Shown here one piece after another: positions 25,183 to 35,798 of a stretch of DNA of 64,000 nt; the first letter of the stretch is position 1, and each line of letters begins with the position of its first letter. The notes under the pieces were generated by a model. It was not told where the DNA came from. It ran no database searches and was given only the letters and a program-made list of their open reading frames with translations. A program made the translations under genes and the position numbers. The DNA comes from Myxococcales bacterium (GTDB lineage Bacteria > Myxococcota_A > Polyangia > Polyangiales > Ga0077539): assembly GCA_016792845.1 (NCBI GenBank), contig JAEUKH010000012.1, positions 43,764-107,763 on the forward strand. The letters are read 5' to 3'.

Positions 25183-26967
25183 ATGGAGAGCCTCCCCACC
25201 TGGCGACTTGACGACCTCTACGCTGACCTCGATGACCCCAAGATCGCGGGCGACCTCGCCGCCGTGGCGGCCGAAGCCGAGGCCTTCGGGGCCCGCTGGG
25301 AGGGGCGCATCGAGGCGCTCGACGGCGACGGGCTGGCTGAGCTCCTTGGGGCCTACAGCGCGCTCCTCAGCAGGATGTACCGCCCGCAGATGTTCGCGAG
25401 CCTGTCGGCCAGCACCGACGCCCTCGACGAGGCCGTGAAGGCGCTCTCGGCCCGGGTGAACGAGCAGGCCACGGCGATCGGCAACGCGCTCCGCTTTGTC
25501 GACGTCGCGCTGGCGAACGCCTCGCCCGAGGCCCACGCGCGTTGGGCCGCGTCGCCCGCTTGCGCGGGGCTCTTGCATCACCTCCAGCGGGCGCGGGCTG
25601 CGCGGCCGCACACCCTCGACGCCGCGGTCGAGAGCGCGCTGGCGACGAAAGACCTCACGGGCCGCCGCGCCTGGTCGCGCCTCTACGACGAGCTCTGCGC
25701 CGCGTGGCGCTTTGATTTTACCGTCGAGGGCGAGACCCAGAGCTTGAACCTCGCGGCGCTCCGATCGCTGCGCGAAGACCCTGACCGGGCGGTGCGACGC
25801 CGCGCGAGCGAGGCCATCTTGACGCGCTTCTCAGAGCACGCGCCGACCTTCGCGTACATCGTCAACACCCTCTACCAAGACCACAAGCTCGAGACCGCGC
25901 TGCGGCGGTACACCGACGTGGCGGGGCCGACGCTCCTCGACGACGAGCTGCCGCGGGCGACCCTCGACGCGCTGCTCACGGCGGTCGAGGCGCACTACCC
26001 GGTGGCGCAGCGGTTCTTCGCCGCCAAGGCCCGCGCGTTGGGGCTGCCGCGGCTTGAGAGCCACGACCTCCTGGCGCCCTTCCCCGGGGGCGATCGTCTG
26101 GTGAGCTGGGCCGAGGCGCGGGCCGAGGTGCTGGGGGCCTTCGGGGCCCTCGACCCCGAGATCGAGGCCGACGCGCGCGCGTTCTTCGACGACCGCCGCA
26201 TCGACGCGCGGCCGCGCCCTGGCAAGCGCGATGGGGCCTTCTGCGCGGGCATGGTGCCGGGGGTCGCGCCGCGGGTGCTGGTCAACTTCCACGGGCGCCT
26301 CCGCGACGTGTACACCCTCGCCCACGAGCTCGGTCACGGCGTGCATTTTACCCTCGCCGGCAAGGCGCAGCGGCTCCTCAACTACTGGCCCACGAGCCCC
26401 ATGGCCGAGACCGCGAGCGTGTTCGGCGAGATGGTGCTCACCCGCCGGCTCCTCGCGCGCGAGACCGACCCCGATGTGCGGCGGCAGCTCCTCGCCGCGC
26501 GCATCGAAGAGGCCCTCGGCACCATCCACCGCCAGGTCGCCTTCACCCGCTACGAGCTCAACGCGCACCTCGCGCGGGCCCGCGCGAACCTCTCGACCGA
26601 CGACCTCTCGGCCCTCTGGAGCGCCGAATCAGAGCGCCTCTACGGCGACGCCGTGCAGCGCGGCGCGCTCGACCGGTGGGGCTGGGTGGGCATCCCCCAT
26701 CTGGTGCACTACCGCTTCTATTGCTACTCGTACGCGTTCGGGCAGCTCCTCGTGTTCGCCCTCTACCGGCTGTGGGAGCAAGAGGGTGAGGCCTTCGTGC
26801 CGAAGTACAAGCGGCTCCTCGCGAGCGGGGGCTGCGACACCCCGGCCTCGCTCCTCGCGGCGCTCGGCATCGACATCACCGACCCGAGCTTCTGGGCCCG
26901 CGGCCTCGACGTGGTCACCGAGATGGTCGACGCCTTCGTCGCCGAAGAGGGCGCCGCGGGAGAGTAG
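25183..26967 (+). CDS. pepF: oligoendopeptidase F (M3 metallopeptidase)
   Basis: This 594-residue cytoplasmic zinc peptidase has the M3 family signature H-E-L-G-H at residues 381-385 (TLAHELGHGVHFTLAG). Downstream, SPMAETASVFGEMVL supplies the third zinc ligand region, and the closing motif HYRFYCYSYAFGQLLVFALY is typical of PepF. The N-terminal domain (SLPTWRLDDLYADLDDPK) is also as expected. Length is normal (about 600). I start at the ATG at 25183 because the sequence upstream to 25075 is Arg/Gly-rich and unlike the family. It trims peptides of about 6-20 residues in the cytoplasm. It is divergent from the LamG gene. A perfect palindrome covers its stop codon. Confidence 0.93.
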   Translation: MESLPTWRLDDLYADLDDPKIAGDLAAVAAEAEAFGARWEGRIEALDGDGLAELLGAYSALLSRMYRPQMFASLSASTDALDEAVKALSARVNEQATAIGNALRFVDVALANASPEAHARWAASPACAGLLHHLQRARAARPHTLDAAVESALATKDLTGRRAWSRLYDELCAAWRFDFTVEGETQSLNLAALRSLREDPDRAVRRRASEAILTRFSEHAPTFAYIVNTLYQDHKLETALRRYTDVAGPTLLDDELPRATLDALLTAVEAHYPVAQRFFAAKARALGLPRLESHDLLAPFPGGDRLVSWAEARAEVLGAFGALDPEIEADARAFFDDRRIDARPRPGKRDGAFCAGMVPGVAPRVLVNFHGRLRDVYTLAHELGHGVHFTLAGKAQRLLNYWPTSPMAETASVFGEMVLTRRLLARETDPDVRRQLLAARIEEALGTIHRQVAFTRYELNAHLARARANLSTDDLSALWSAESERLYGDAVQRGALDRWGWVGIPHLVHYRFYCYSYAFGQLLVFALYRLWEQEGEAFVPKYKRLLASGGCDTPASLLAALGIDITDPSFWARGLDVVTEMVDAFVAEEGAAGE

Positions 26968-26979
26968 AAATTTCTACTC
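26962..26979. other. 18-bp perfect palindrome between convergent genes
   Basis: GAGTAGAAA is followed directly by TTTCTACTC. It covers the pepF TAG stop and lies 15 bp from the stop of the opposing symporter gene. As RNA it can form a 7-bp stem with an AAUU loop. It may serve as a two-way transcription end, although the stem is AT-rich and lacks a clean T-run. Confidence 0.5.
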
Positions 26980-26993
26980 AAACAGCGCGGGTT

Positions 26994-28262
26994 TCAGTCT
27001 TCTGAGTGGCCCTGCCAACGGTCGAGCACCGTGGCGACGGTCATGTCTGAGAGCACGTTGGTGGCGGCGCGGCCTCGGCCGACGATCCAGTCGAGGGGCA
27101 AGAGCAGCGGGATCACCGCGGCCGCGGTGTGGTCTGGGATGCCCGCGGCGCCCAGCACGAGGGGCAGGGTGATGAGCCCCGCTTCGGGCACGCCCGCGAT
27201 GCCGACGCCTGCCATCACCGCCGCGAGGGCCACGCCGACCTGCTGCCCGAGCGAGAGCGACTGACCCATGGCCTGGCTCACGAAGATCGCCGCGGCGGCC
27301 TCGTAGAGGATGATGCCGTCGTGGTTGAGGTTGGTGCCCACGCAGGCCGCGAGGCGGGCCGAGGCGGGGCTCACCTTGAGCTTCTCATCGAGGGCCTTGA
27401 GCGTAACCGGGAGCGTGGCGAGGGAGCTGCCGCACGAGAGGGCCGTGACCACGGGGTCGAGCACGCCGCGCCAGAACTGCACGGGGTTGCGCCGGGCGGC
27501 GGCCCAGACCAGGAGGCCGTACCACACAAAACCCTGCAAAATGAAGCCGATGAACACCGTCGCGAGGAAGGGCAGGAGCGTCGCGAAGACCCCTACGCCG
27601 GTGCGGGCCACGACCCCCGCCACGACGGCGCTCACGGCCACCGGGATGAGCCGCACGACCCCGTGGAGGATGGCCGAGAAGAGGGCGAGGCCGCCGTGGG
27701 CGAAGCGCGCCCAGGTCTGCAACGCGGCTTCGGTCTCGGGGTCGGCTTTGCTCCGCAGGGCGCGCCACGCGGCGCCGAGGGCGACGGCGATGAGCACCAC
27801 GGCGATGACGTTGTTCTTGACGAAGGGCTCGACGACGCTCTCGGGGATGTAGCGCGCGAGGTTGACCAAGGGGTTGAGCGAGGGGCCCTCGACGGGGGCG
27901 GCGTGGGCGGCGCCGGGCGTCACGCTGAGGGCCCCGATCTCGGCGCGGAGGTGGGCTCCGGCGTTCATGAGGTGCGAGACCCCGAGGCCGATGGCGATGG
28001 CGACGACGGCGTTCAAGAGCGAGAGGCCGACGAGCCGCGCGGCCTGGCGGCCCTCGATCTTGGTGCGCGCGAAGGCGTCGAGCACCGCAAAGAGGATGAG
28101 CGGCGTGGCCAGGGCCTTGAGCGCCCGGATCACCAAGAGCCCGAGGTTGGCCATGGGCTCGACGCGGCGCCCGAGGAGCTTCGCCGCCGCGATGCCGATC
28201 ACGACGCCCGCGAGGATTTGAACATAGAGAGGCCACCGGCCTCGGGGTGCTGCGTCGCCCAT
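26994..28262 (-). CDS. dicarboxylate/amino acid:cation symporter (DAACS family)
   Basis: This 422-residue membrane protein has the DAACS/GltP fold: about eight helices plus two re-entrant loops. Substrate-site motifs are visible. The serine-rich loop is SCGSSLATLPVTLKAL (SSxxTLP type), and the N-x-D-G helix is NLNHDGIILYEAAAAIFVSQ. The later AALMAGVGIAGVPEAG-type loop is present as AAVMAGVGIAGVPEAGLI. The family carries glutamate, aspartate, C4-dicarboxylates or serine/threonine with Na+ or H+; the exact substrate cannot be read. It lies 36 bp after the acyl-CoA dehydrogenase gene, and a perfect TTGACA hexamer overlaps that gene's stop, so it may have its own promoter. Confidence 0.9.
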   Translation of the reverse strand: MGDAAPRGRWPLYVQILAGVVIGIAAAKLLGRRVEPMANLGLLVIRALKALATPLILFAVLDAFARTKIEGRQAARLVGLSLLNAVVAIAIGLGVSHLMNAGAHLRAEIGALSVTPGAAHAAPVEGPSLNPLVNLARYIPESVVEPFVKNNVIAVVLIAVALGAAWRALRSKADPETEAALQTWARFAHGGLALFSAILHGVVRLIPVAVSAVVAGVVARTGVGVFATLLPFLATVFIGFILQGFVWYGLLVWAAARRNPVQFWRGVLDPVVTALSCGSSLATLPVTLKALDEKLKVSPASARLAACVGTNLNHDGIILYEAAAAIFVSQAMGQSLSLGQQVGVALAAVMAGVGIAGVPEAGLITLPLVLGAAGIPDHTAAAVIPLLLPLDWIVGRGRAATNVLSDMTVATVLDRWQGHSED

Positions 28263-28298
28263 CGCGCGGTCGATGGCACCGCGGGGCGGGGGCGCGTG

Positions 28299-29507
28299 TC
28301 AACGATGCCGTGCGAACTCGAGCCGCGCGAGCTGGTCGCGGTGCACCTCGTCGGGGCCGTCGGCGATGCGCAGCATGCGGGCGGCGGCGTAGGCCATCGA
28401 GAGGCCGAAATCGTCGCTGAGGCCGCCGGCGCCGTGGGCCTGGATGGCCATGTCGATGACCCGACAGGCCATGTTGGGGGCGGCGATCTTGATCATCGCG
28501 ATCTCGGCCTTGGCGTGGCGCGCGCCCACGGTGTCGATGGCCTCGGCGGCGTGCAAGACCAGGAGCCGGGTTTGGTCGATGTCGACCCGTGCGTCGGCGA
28601 CGCGCTCGCGCCAGACCGACTGCTCGGCGATGGGCTTGCCAAAGGCGACCCGCGCTTCGAGGCGGCGGCAGGTCTTTTCGAGGGCCCGCTCGGCGAGGCC
28701 GATGAGCCGCATGCAGTGGTGAATGCGACCCGGCCCGAGGCGCCCCTGGGCGATCTCGAAGCCGCGCCCTTCGCCGACGATCACCTCGTCGGGCATGACC
28801 TGAACGTTGTCGAAGCGCAGCTCGGCGTGGCCGTGCGGGGCGTCGTCGAAGCCGAAGACCGGCAGCCAGCGTGCGAGCGAGACGCCCTCGCGGTCAAAGG
28901 GGATGACCACCATGGTGTGCTGACGGTGGCGCTCGGGGTGCGGCGCGGGGTCGCTCTTGCAGAGCACGATCAAGACCTTGCAGCGGGGGCTGCCGGCGCC
29001 GGTGGTCCACCATTTGTGGGCGTTGAGGCGGTAGTGGTCGCCCTCGCGGCGGAGGGTGCCCGCGATGTTGGTGGCGTCGCTCGATGCGACCTCGGGTTCG
29101 GTCATGGCGAAGCCCGAGCGGATCGTGCCGTCGAGCAAGGGCCCGAGCCAGCGCGCTTTTTGGGCCTCGCTCCCGTAACGGTCGAGCACCTCGATGTTGC
29201 CCGTGTCAGGCGCCGAACAGTTGAACACCTCGGGCGCCCAGACCACCCGGCCCATGAGCTCGGCCATGGGGGCGTACTCGCGCACGGTCAGCCCCGCGCC
29301 GTGGGGGCTGTCGTTGAGGAAGAGGTTCCACAATCCGGCCGCGCGGGCTTCGGCCTTGAGGGCCTCTAGGACGGGCGGCAGCCTCAGCCGGTCTTCGCGG
29401 AGTTCTGCCTCGAATTGCGCCTCGGCGGGCTCGATTCGGGTGCGGACAAAGCGCTGCACGGCGTCGTACAGCGCGCGGGCCTCGGGGCGTGTCGGGAGAA
29501 GCTCCAT
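28299..29507 (-). CDS. acyl-CoA dehydrogenase
   Basis: This 402-residue flavoprotein has the ACAD fold: an N-terminal helical domain, and a middle beta domain starting FAMTEPEVASSDATNIAGTL (FAD and substrate contacts). The C-terminal helical domain has RLEARVAFGKPIAEQSVWRE, IKIAAPNMACRVIDMAIQAH and GAGGLSDDFGLSMAYAAARM. The RIADGPDEVHRDQLARLE ending is that of the ACAD10/11 type, which uses long-chain or hydroxylated acyl-CoAs. It oxidises acyl-CoA to the 2,3-enoyl-CoA and passes electrons to ETF. No other beta-oxidation gene is near, so the physiological substrate is open. It is divergent from the hydrolase lipoprotein with about 80 bp between. Confidence 0.92.
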   Translation of the reverse strand: MELLPTRPEARALYDAVQRFVRTRIEPAEAQFEAELREDRLRLPPVLEALKAEARAAGLWNLFLNDSPHGAGLTVREYAPMAELMGRVVWAPEVFNCSAPDTGNIEVLDRYGSEAQKARWLGPLLDGTIRSGFAMTEPEVASSDATNIAGTLRREGDHYRLNAHKWWTTGAGSPRCKVLIVLCKSDPAPHPERHRQHTMVVIPFDREGVSLARWLPVFGFDDAPHGHAELRFDNVQVMPDEVIVGEGRGFEIAQGRLGPGRIHHCMRLIGLAERALEKTCRRLEARVAFGKPIAEQSVWRERVADARVDIDQTRLLVLHAAEAIDTVGARHAKAEIAMIKIAAPNMACRVIDMAIQAHGAGGLSDDFGLSMAYAAARMLRIADGPDEVHRDQLARLEFARHR

Positions 29508-29589
29508 CGGGGTGTCTCGCCCGACCTTATCAAAGCCGCGCGTCGAAGGCTTGACCCGCGCGGTGGTGCGCGTTCAGGCTCCGGCCGCG

Positions 29590-31653
29590 ATGAAGTCTCT
29601 CGGCCTTCGGGTGGTGGCGGGTTGGATGGTGACGGCGATGCTCTCGGGGGGCTGCTCAGACAGCGCGCCGAGCGCCCCAGCGGGCGACGCCTCGGTAGAC
29701 GCTGCGGCCGACCTCGGCGCGTCGGATGTGCCCACGGCGTCGACCGACGCGGGGTCGTTGCCTTCGCTCCCGGAGGGTGACTGCGACCCGCTCGACCCGA
29801 CGGCGTGCGCCTTCCCGTGGCCGTCGAATCTGTATCTTCGGCGCGATGCGGCGCGGCCCACGGGGTACACCCTGCGCTTCGGCCCGCGGTCGCTCCCGGC
29901 GAACCGCTCGCAGGTGAACATCAACCCGCTGCCCTTCGAGCGCCTCGACGGGTACGGCCTCGGGGCGCCGATCATGGTTCGCTTCCCGAACCTCGACCTC
30001 ACCGGGTGGGCCGACGAGGAGCACCCCGAGCGCTCGCTCGCAGCCGACGCCTCGGCGCTGCTCTTCGAGGTCGACGGTCAGACCGTGACCCGGGTGCCGT
30101 ACTTCGTCGAGCTCGACGCGCAAGAGAGCGACCCCTCACGAAAGACCTTGTTTCTAAGGCCTCTGGTGATCTTGAAGGAGAACCGAAGGTACCTCGTCGC
30201 CTTTCGCAACCTCCGCACCACCGCGGGCGCGGCGATCGAACCGTCGGCGGCCTTCGCCCGCCTTCGCGGCGCGATGACCGCCGGCGACACGGCCCTCGCC
30301 CCCCGGCAGGCTCGCTTCGACGAGGTCTTCGCCTTGCTCGAAGCGCAGGGCGTCTCGCGCGCGAGCCTCACCCTCGCGTGGGATTTCAACACCGCCAGCT
30401 CGCAGGCCCTGCACGGCACCCTGCTCAGGATGCGCGACGAGGTGCTCGCGCGGTACCCCATGGGGCCGACCCTCACGATCACGGGCCGTCAAGAGTTTGC
30501 GGCCACCGCCGACGGCACCGGCCGTGACGTCAACGCCAACATCGCGCTCCAGCTCGACGGCACCATCGAGGTGCCGAACTACATGCGCCAGCGCACCTTC
30601 GGCACGACCCCGGTGTGGCTGATGAACACCGACGCCGCGGGCCTCCCCACGCCGAACGGCACCCGCACCGTCGAGTTCAGCGTTCGCATCCCTCACTCGG
30701 CCGTCAACGGCGAGCCCCACGGGCTCGTTCAGTACGGGCACGGGCTCCTCGGGGGGTACGGCGAGGTCGAGGCGGGGTACAACGGCCGCATCGCCAACAA
30801 CAACCGCTTGATCTTCTTCGCGTCGAACCTCACCGGGATGGCCACCGAAGACGTGCCCGTGGTGCTCCAGACCTTGCGCGAGGGCAGCGCGTTCCAGGGC
30901 GTCGGCGACAGGTTGCACCAAGGGATGATCGAGTGGGTGCTCTTGGCCCGGGCGATGAAGACGCAGTTCGCGGGCTTGCCCGACGTGCGCGCGCGCAACA
31001 TCCGCGTGAACCCCGACGAGCTCTTCTACTCGGGCATCTCGCAGGGCGGCATCTTCGGCGGCACCTACGTCGCGATCGCTCCGGACATCACCCGCGGCCA
31101 CCTCGGGGTGCCGGGCAACAACTACGTCACGCTCTTGCATCGGTCTGTCGATTTTCAGAGCTATTTCGCGCTGTTGCGCCAGAGCTACCCCGACTCGGCT
31201 GACCAGGCCCTGGCCCTGGCGACCTTGCAGCTCCACTGGGATCGCACCGACCCGGTGAGCTACTATCGTCACCTCTCGCAGGAGCCCTTCACGGCGGGGC
31301 AGCCGCGGCACGTGCTCTTGGCGCCCGCGAAGGCCGACTACGAGGTGGCGGTGTTCACCAACGAGATCGCGGTGCGCTCGGGCTTGGGCATCGCGCTCCT
31401 TGAGAACTACGACCGCACGCGGATGCCCTTCGGGTTGACGCCGGTGCGGTATCCGCACCGAGGCTCGGGGTTGGTGCTCTATGATTTCGGCAATCCGTGG
31501 CCTGCGCCGGGCAATCGTCCGCCGACGGACACGGTGGGCAACCCGCACGGGCGGCCGCGGCAGGCGGTGCATCACGACCGTCAGCTCGTGACCTTTCTGC
31601 GCACCGGCGAGATCGTCGACGTGTGCGGCGGCGACGGGTGTCGGCCCGATTGA
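29590..31653 (+). CDS. secreted alpha/beta-hydrolase lipoprotein
   Basis: This 687-residue lipoprotein has a signal sequence ending at the lipobox LSGGC (Cys22) and an Ala/Asp/Ser linker. A mature enzyme of about 620 residues follows. A nucleophile elbow G-I-S-Q-G-G is present with Ser484, preceded by GLVQYGHGLLGGYGEVEAGY (likely the oxyanion HG region). A His near the end (RGSGLVLYDFGNPWP onwards to VHHDRQLVTFL) could complete the triad. The large size and Cys-paired N-terminus (GDCDPLDPTACAFPWPSNLY) resemble the big exported lipase/esterase lipoproteins common in myxobacteria. Substrate is unknown; a role in digesting lipids or esters outside the cell is inferred. The ATG at 29590 was chosen for the signal peptide; the open frame upstream is antisense to the dehydrogenase gene. 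Confidence 0.8.
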   Translation: MKSLGLRVVAGWMVTAMLSGGCSDSAPSAPAGDASVDAAADLGASDVPTASTDAGSLPSLPEGDCDPLDPTACAFPWPSNLYLRRDAARPTGYTLRFGPRSLPANRSQVNINPLPFERLDGYGLGAPIMVRFPNLDLTGWADEEHPERSLAADASALLFEVDGQTVTRVPYFVELDAQESDPSRKTLFLRPLVILKENRRYLVAFRNLRTTAGAAIEPSAAFARLRGAMTAGDTALAPRQARFDEVFALLEAQGVSRASLTLAWDFNTASSQALHGTLLRMRDEVLARYPMGPTLTITGRQEFAATADGTGRDVNANIALQLDGTIEVPNYMRQRTFGTTPVWLMNTDAAGLPTPNGTRTVEFSVRIPHSAVNGEPHGLVQYGHGLLGGYGEVEAGYNGRIANNNRLIFFASNLTGMATEDVPVVLQTLREGSAFQGVGDRLHQGMIEWVLLARAMKTQFAGLPDVRARNIRVNPDELFYSGISQGGIFGGTYVAIAPDITRGHLGVPGNNYVTLLHRSVDFQSYFALLRQSYPDSADQALALATLQLHWDRTDPVSYYRHLSQEPFTAGQPRHVLLAPAKADYEVAVFTNEIAVRSGLGIALLENYDRTRMPFGLTPVRYPHRGSGLVLYDFGNPWPAPGNRPPTDTVGNPHGRPRQAVHHDRQLVTFLRTGEIVDVCGGDGCRPD

Positions 31654-31737
31654 GTTGAAGACGCGGGCGCGCTTTGTCGCCAAACGTTGCCCCGCGGTGG
31701 GTGTCTCAGGGTTCTGTCGTACGAAAGGTTCAGGGTC

Positions 31738-32295
31738 ATGTTGAAGCAGGTTGTGATGGGTCTTCTCTTCGCGTCGCTGGTGTCGGGGGCGGCCTGCAAG
31801 CGCCGCGACTCTGACGAAGAGGGCAGCGCGGCAGACAGTGGCACGACCGCGGTTCCGACCACGGTGGCGCCTGCGGTTCAGCCTGATGTGCCTCCGGCGC
31901 CGATGCCGACGCCGCCGCCCACCAACGCCCTCGACGCTGACGCGGGCTTGCCCGCCGTGCCAGCCCAACCCGTGCCCCTCGCGCCCGGCTCGCAGCCTGT
32001 GCCCGTGGCCCCGGGTGCGGCCCCTGCGGCTCCGACGGCGCCCGCGGCCCCGATGGCCCCTGCGGCGCCGACGGCCCCGACGAACCCGAGCGCCCCCACC
32101 GCCGCGCGCCCGACCGCGCCGCGCCCGACCGCGCCGACCGCCCCCGCCGCCAACAACGGCGCGATTGTGATCCCCGGCATCGGCGGCAACGACGCCGTGC
32201 GGGTGCAGCGTCAGGGCGACCGCACCAACATCAACGTGGGCGGCATCCAGATCGCGGTGCCGCACACCCAGAACAACACCGGCGCGGGCAACTGA
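31738..32295 (+). CDS. Pro/Ala-rich lipoprotein
   Basis: This 185-residue lipoprotein starts at the ATG at 31738 (MLKQVVMGLLFASLVSGAAC, lipobox SGAAC). A charged patch (KRRDSDEEG) is followed by about 110 residues of low-complexity Pro/Ala/Thr. The small C-terminal segment (NNGAIVIPGIGGNDAVRVQR to the end) has two or three predicted strands. No family is recognised. It follows the hydrolase gene by 84 bp on the same strand and precedes the FHA-sigma54 regulator. It may be a spacer or stalk protein of the cell wall. Confidence 0.65.
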   Translation: MLKQVVMGLLFASLVSGAACKRRDSDEEGSAADSGTTAVPTTVAPAVQPDVPPAPMPTPPPTNALDADAGLPAVPAQPVPLAPGSQPVPVAPGAAPAAPTAPAAPMAPAAPTAPTNPSAPTAARPTAPRPTAPTAPAANNGAIVIPGIGGNDAVRVQRQGDRTNINVGGIQIAVPHTQNNTGAGN

Positions 32296-32346
32296 GCGCC
32301 GCTTTGCTTCACGTCGGCGCTGCGGGCTGTGTAGTCTCGCGGCGCT

Positions 32347-33699
<1,353 letters not shown>

Positions 33700-33737
33700 T
33701 TGCGCGGCGTGCGCTTGTGTAGGGTTAGGCCCCCGCG

Positions 33738-35048
33738 ATGACGAGCGCGAAAGATGCAGACGAGCCGGAGTTTCCGCTCCCGCGACGCTTTGGTCGGTAT
33801 GTGTTGTTTGACCATATCGGTCGCGGCGGCATGGCCGAGATCTATCTCGCCCGCGGCACGACGCAGATGGGGGCGGCCCGGCTCGCGGTGGTGAAGCTGG
33901 TGCTCAACCGCTTCGCCAACGACCCGGCCTTCGCGCAGATGCTCGTGACCGAAGCCAAGCTGGCCGCGCGGCTCAGCCACGCCAACGTGGTTCAGACCTT
34001 TGACCTCGGTCGCGAAGAAGAGCGGCTCTACATCGCGATGGAGTACGTCGAGGGCTTCGACCTCACGCAGCTCTTGCGAAAGCTCGCGGCGAAGAAGATC
34101 GGGCTCCCTGCCGAGTACGGCTTCTTGGTGGTGACCGAGATGCTGCGGGCGCTCGACTACGCGCACCGCTGCACCGACGACCGCGGCGCCTCGCTCGGCA
34201 TCGTGCACCGCGACGTGTCGCCCTCGAACGTGCTGATCTCGCTCGAAGGCGAAGTGAAGCTCTGCGATTTCGGCATCGCCCGCGCGATCGACGACCTCAG
34301 CGAGCTGCCCGAGGGCGCCCTCGAAGGCAAGGCCGCGTACATGTCGCCCGAGCAAGCCAAGGGCGAGAAGATCGACGCGCGGGCCGATGTCTTCGCGGCC
34401 ACCACCATCTTGTGGGAGATCATGGCCGGGCGGCGCATGTACAAATCGCAGCCCGGTCGCGACGTGCTTGAGCTGGCCAAGGCGGGCGACGTTCCGCCCT
34501 TGCCCAACCGCGGTCTGCCGAACCATGAGCGCTTGCAAGAGATCTTGAGCAAGGGCCTCGCGGCCGACCGTGACGCGCGGTATGCCAGCGCGGCGGCGCT
34601 CCTGGCAGAGCTCGAAGACTACATCGCCGAGGCGCGGCTCCTGGCCTCGCCGATGCGCTTCGCGCAGTTTCTCACCGAGCAGTTCGAGCACGAGCTCGTG
34701 GCCGCGCGGCGCGAGCGCGAGCAGGCCGCCCTGTCGGTGGTGTCGCCCGAACCGGTCGATGTGATCCCCGATTTGCCCTCGGTCGAGCCGCCCGAGCCGC
34801 CGCCTGAGCCCGCGGCGGTGTCGCAGCGAGCCCCCGCGCCGCCGCCCGCCGAGGTGGCCGAGGTGGCCGCGTCGCAGCCCGTCGTGGCGCCTCCGCGAGA
34901 GGTCGCGCCCGCGGCGTGGTCGAAGCCTCCGGCCCCGTTTCAGGCGCCTCCTGGGCCCGAGCCTGGGGGCGGCCGCGGGGCGCTCATCGCGGGGGTCGTG
35001 GCGGTGCTCCTGGTGCTCGGCGTGGTCGCCGCGATGGCCTTGAAGTAG
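33738..35048 (+). CDS. Ser/Thr protein kinase, tail-anchored
   Basis: This 436-residue protein has a Hanks-type kinase domain (about residues 18-290). It shows a Gly loop (HIGRGGMAEIYLARG), an invariant Lys in LAVVKLVLNRF, a catalytic loop HRDVSPSNVLIS and a Mg motif CDFGIARA. MSPEQAKGEKIDARADVFA lies in the activation and APE region. The HRDLKPxN Lys is Ser here, a variation frequent in myxobacterial kinases. A Pro/Ala linker leads to a single C-terminal transmembrane helix (GALIAGVVAVLLVLGVVAAM) with only two residues after it, so the kinase faces the cytoplasm. No extracytoplasmic sensor is attached. The FHA-sigma54 activator upstream is the most likely substrate by context. Confidence 0.92.
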   Translation: MTSAKDADEPEFPLPRRFGRYVLFDHIGRGGMAEIYLARGTTQMGAARLAVVKLVLNRFANDPAFAQMLVTEAKLAARLSHANVVQTFDLGREEERLYIAMEYVEGFDLTQLLRKLAAKKIGLPAEYGFLVVTEMLRALDYAHRCTDDRGASLGIVHRDVSPSNVLISLEGEVKLCDFGIARAIDDLSELPEGALEGKAAYMSPEQAKGEKIDARADVFAATTILWEIMAGRRMYKSQPGRDVLELAKAGDVPPLPNRGLPNHERLQEILSKGLAADRDARYASAAALLAELEDYIAEARLLASPMRFAQFLTEQFEHELVAARREREQAALSVVSPEPVDVIPDLPSVEPPEPPPEPAAVSQRAPAPPPAEVAEVAASQPVVAPPREVAPAAWSKPPAPFQAPPGPEPGGGRGALIAGVVAVLLVLGVVAAMALK

Positions 35049-35057
35049 GGCGGCTCC

Positions 35058-35798
35058 ATGGCCTCGAACAAAGAGCGGGTCGACAAGGTGCTCGTGGCGC
35101 GCGGGCTCGCAGAGACGCGCGAGCGCGCCCAGGCCCTGGTGATGGCGGGTCGGGTGTTCATGAAGGGCCAGCGGGTCGACAAGCCCGGCACCGCGGTGCC
35201 CCTCGACGCGGCGATCGAGGTGCAAGGTGACGCCATCCCGTATGTGTCACGGGGCGGCTTGAAGCTCGCGGGGGTGCTCGACCCGCTCGGGGTCGCGGTG
35301 CAGGGCAAGGTCTGCCTCGACGTGGGCGCGAGCACCGGGGGCTTCACCGATGTGCTCTTGCAGCGCGGCGCCGCGCGGGTGTGGGCCATCGACGTGGGGC
35401 ACGGGCAGCTGCACGAGAAGATCCGCAACGACCCGCGGGTGATCGCCCACGAGGGCGTCAACGCGAAGCTCCCTCTCGCGGAGACGGTCACCGAGCGGGT
35501 CGCGCTGGTGGTCATCGACGTGAGCTTCATTTCGTTGACGAAGATCCTCGGGGCGGTGGTCGAGCGGCTCGACCCCGGGGCCGACGTGGTGGCGATGGTG
35601 AAGCCGCAGTTTGAGCTGCAGCCGCGCGATGTGAAGGGCGGCGTCGTGCACGATGACCGGCTGCGGCTCCAGGCGGTCGAGGGGGTGGTGGCTTGCGCCA
35701 AGGCCCTCGGGCTGACCGAGCTCGGGCGAGAAGACAGCCCGGTGCACGGGCCCGCGGGCAATCGCGAGGTCTTCGTGCGCTTCCACTGGGCGGGTTAG
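35058..35798 (+). CDS. tlyA: TlyA-family rRNA 2'-O-methyltransferase / hemolysin-like
   Basis: This 246-residue protein has an N-terminal S4 RNA-binding domain (RVDKVLVARGLAETRERAQA, residues about 4-60). A Rossmann FtsJ-type methyltransferase domain follows: SAM motif I CLDVGASTGGFTDVLLQRGA, ARVWAIDVGHGQLHEKI, VVIDVSFISLTKIL and MVKPQFELQP. TlyA methylates the ribose of cytidine in 16S and/or 23S rRNA. Length and motif order are normal. It begins 9 bp after the kinase gene. Its TAG stop overlaps the stop of the convergent membrane-protein gene by four bases. Confidence 0.93.
   Translation: MASNKERVDKVLVARGLAETRERAQALVMAGRVFMKGQRVDKPGTAVPLDAAIEVQGDAIPYVSRGGLKLAGVLDPLGVAVQGKVCLDVGASTGGFTDVLLQRGAARVWAIDVGHGQLHEKIRNDPRVIAHEGVNAKLPLAETVTERVALVVIDVSFISLTKILGAVVERLDPGADVVAMVKPQFELQPRDVKGGVVHDDRLRLQAVEGVVACAKALGLTELGREDSPVHGPAGNREVFVRFHWAG

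Noticed and set aside
26962..26979. Likeness of the TTTCTACT half to Cas12a crRNA repeats
   Set aside because: Only one short copy, symmetric, and no Cas12a or repeats nearby.
29194..29589. Upstream extension of the hydrolase lipoprotein
   Set aside because: It lies antisense to the acyl-CoA dehydrogenase and would bury the signal peptide.
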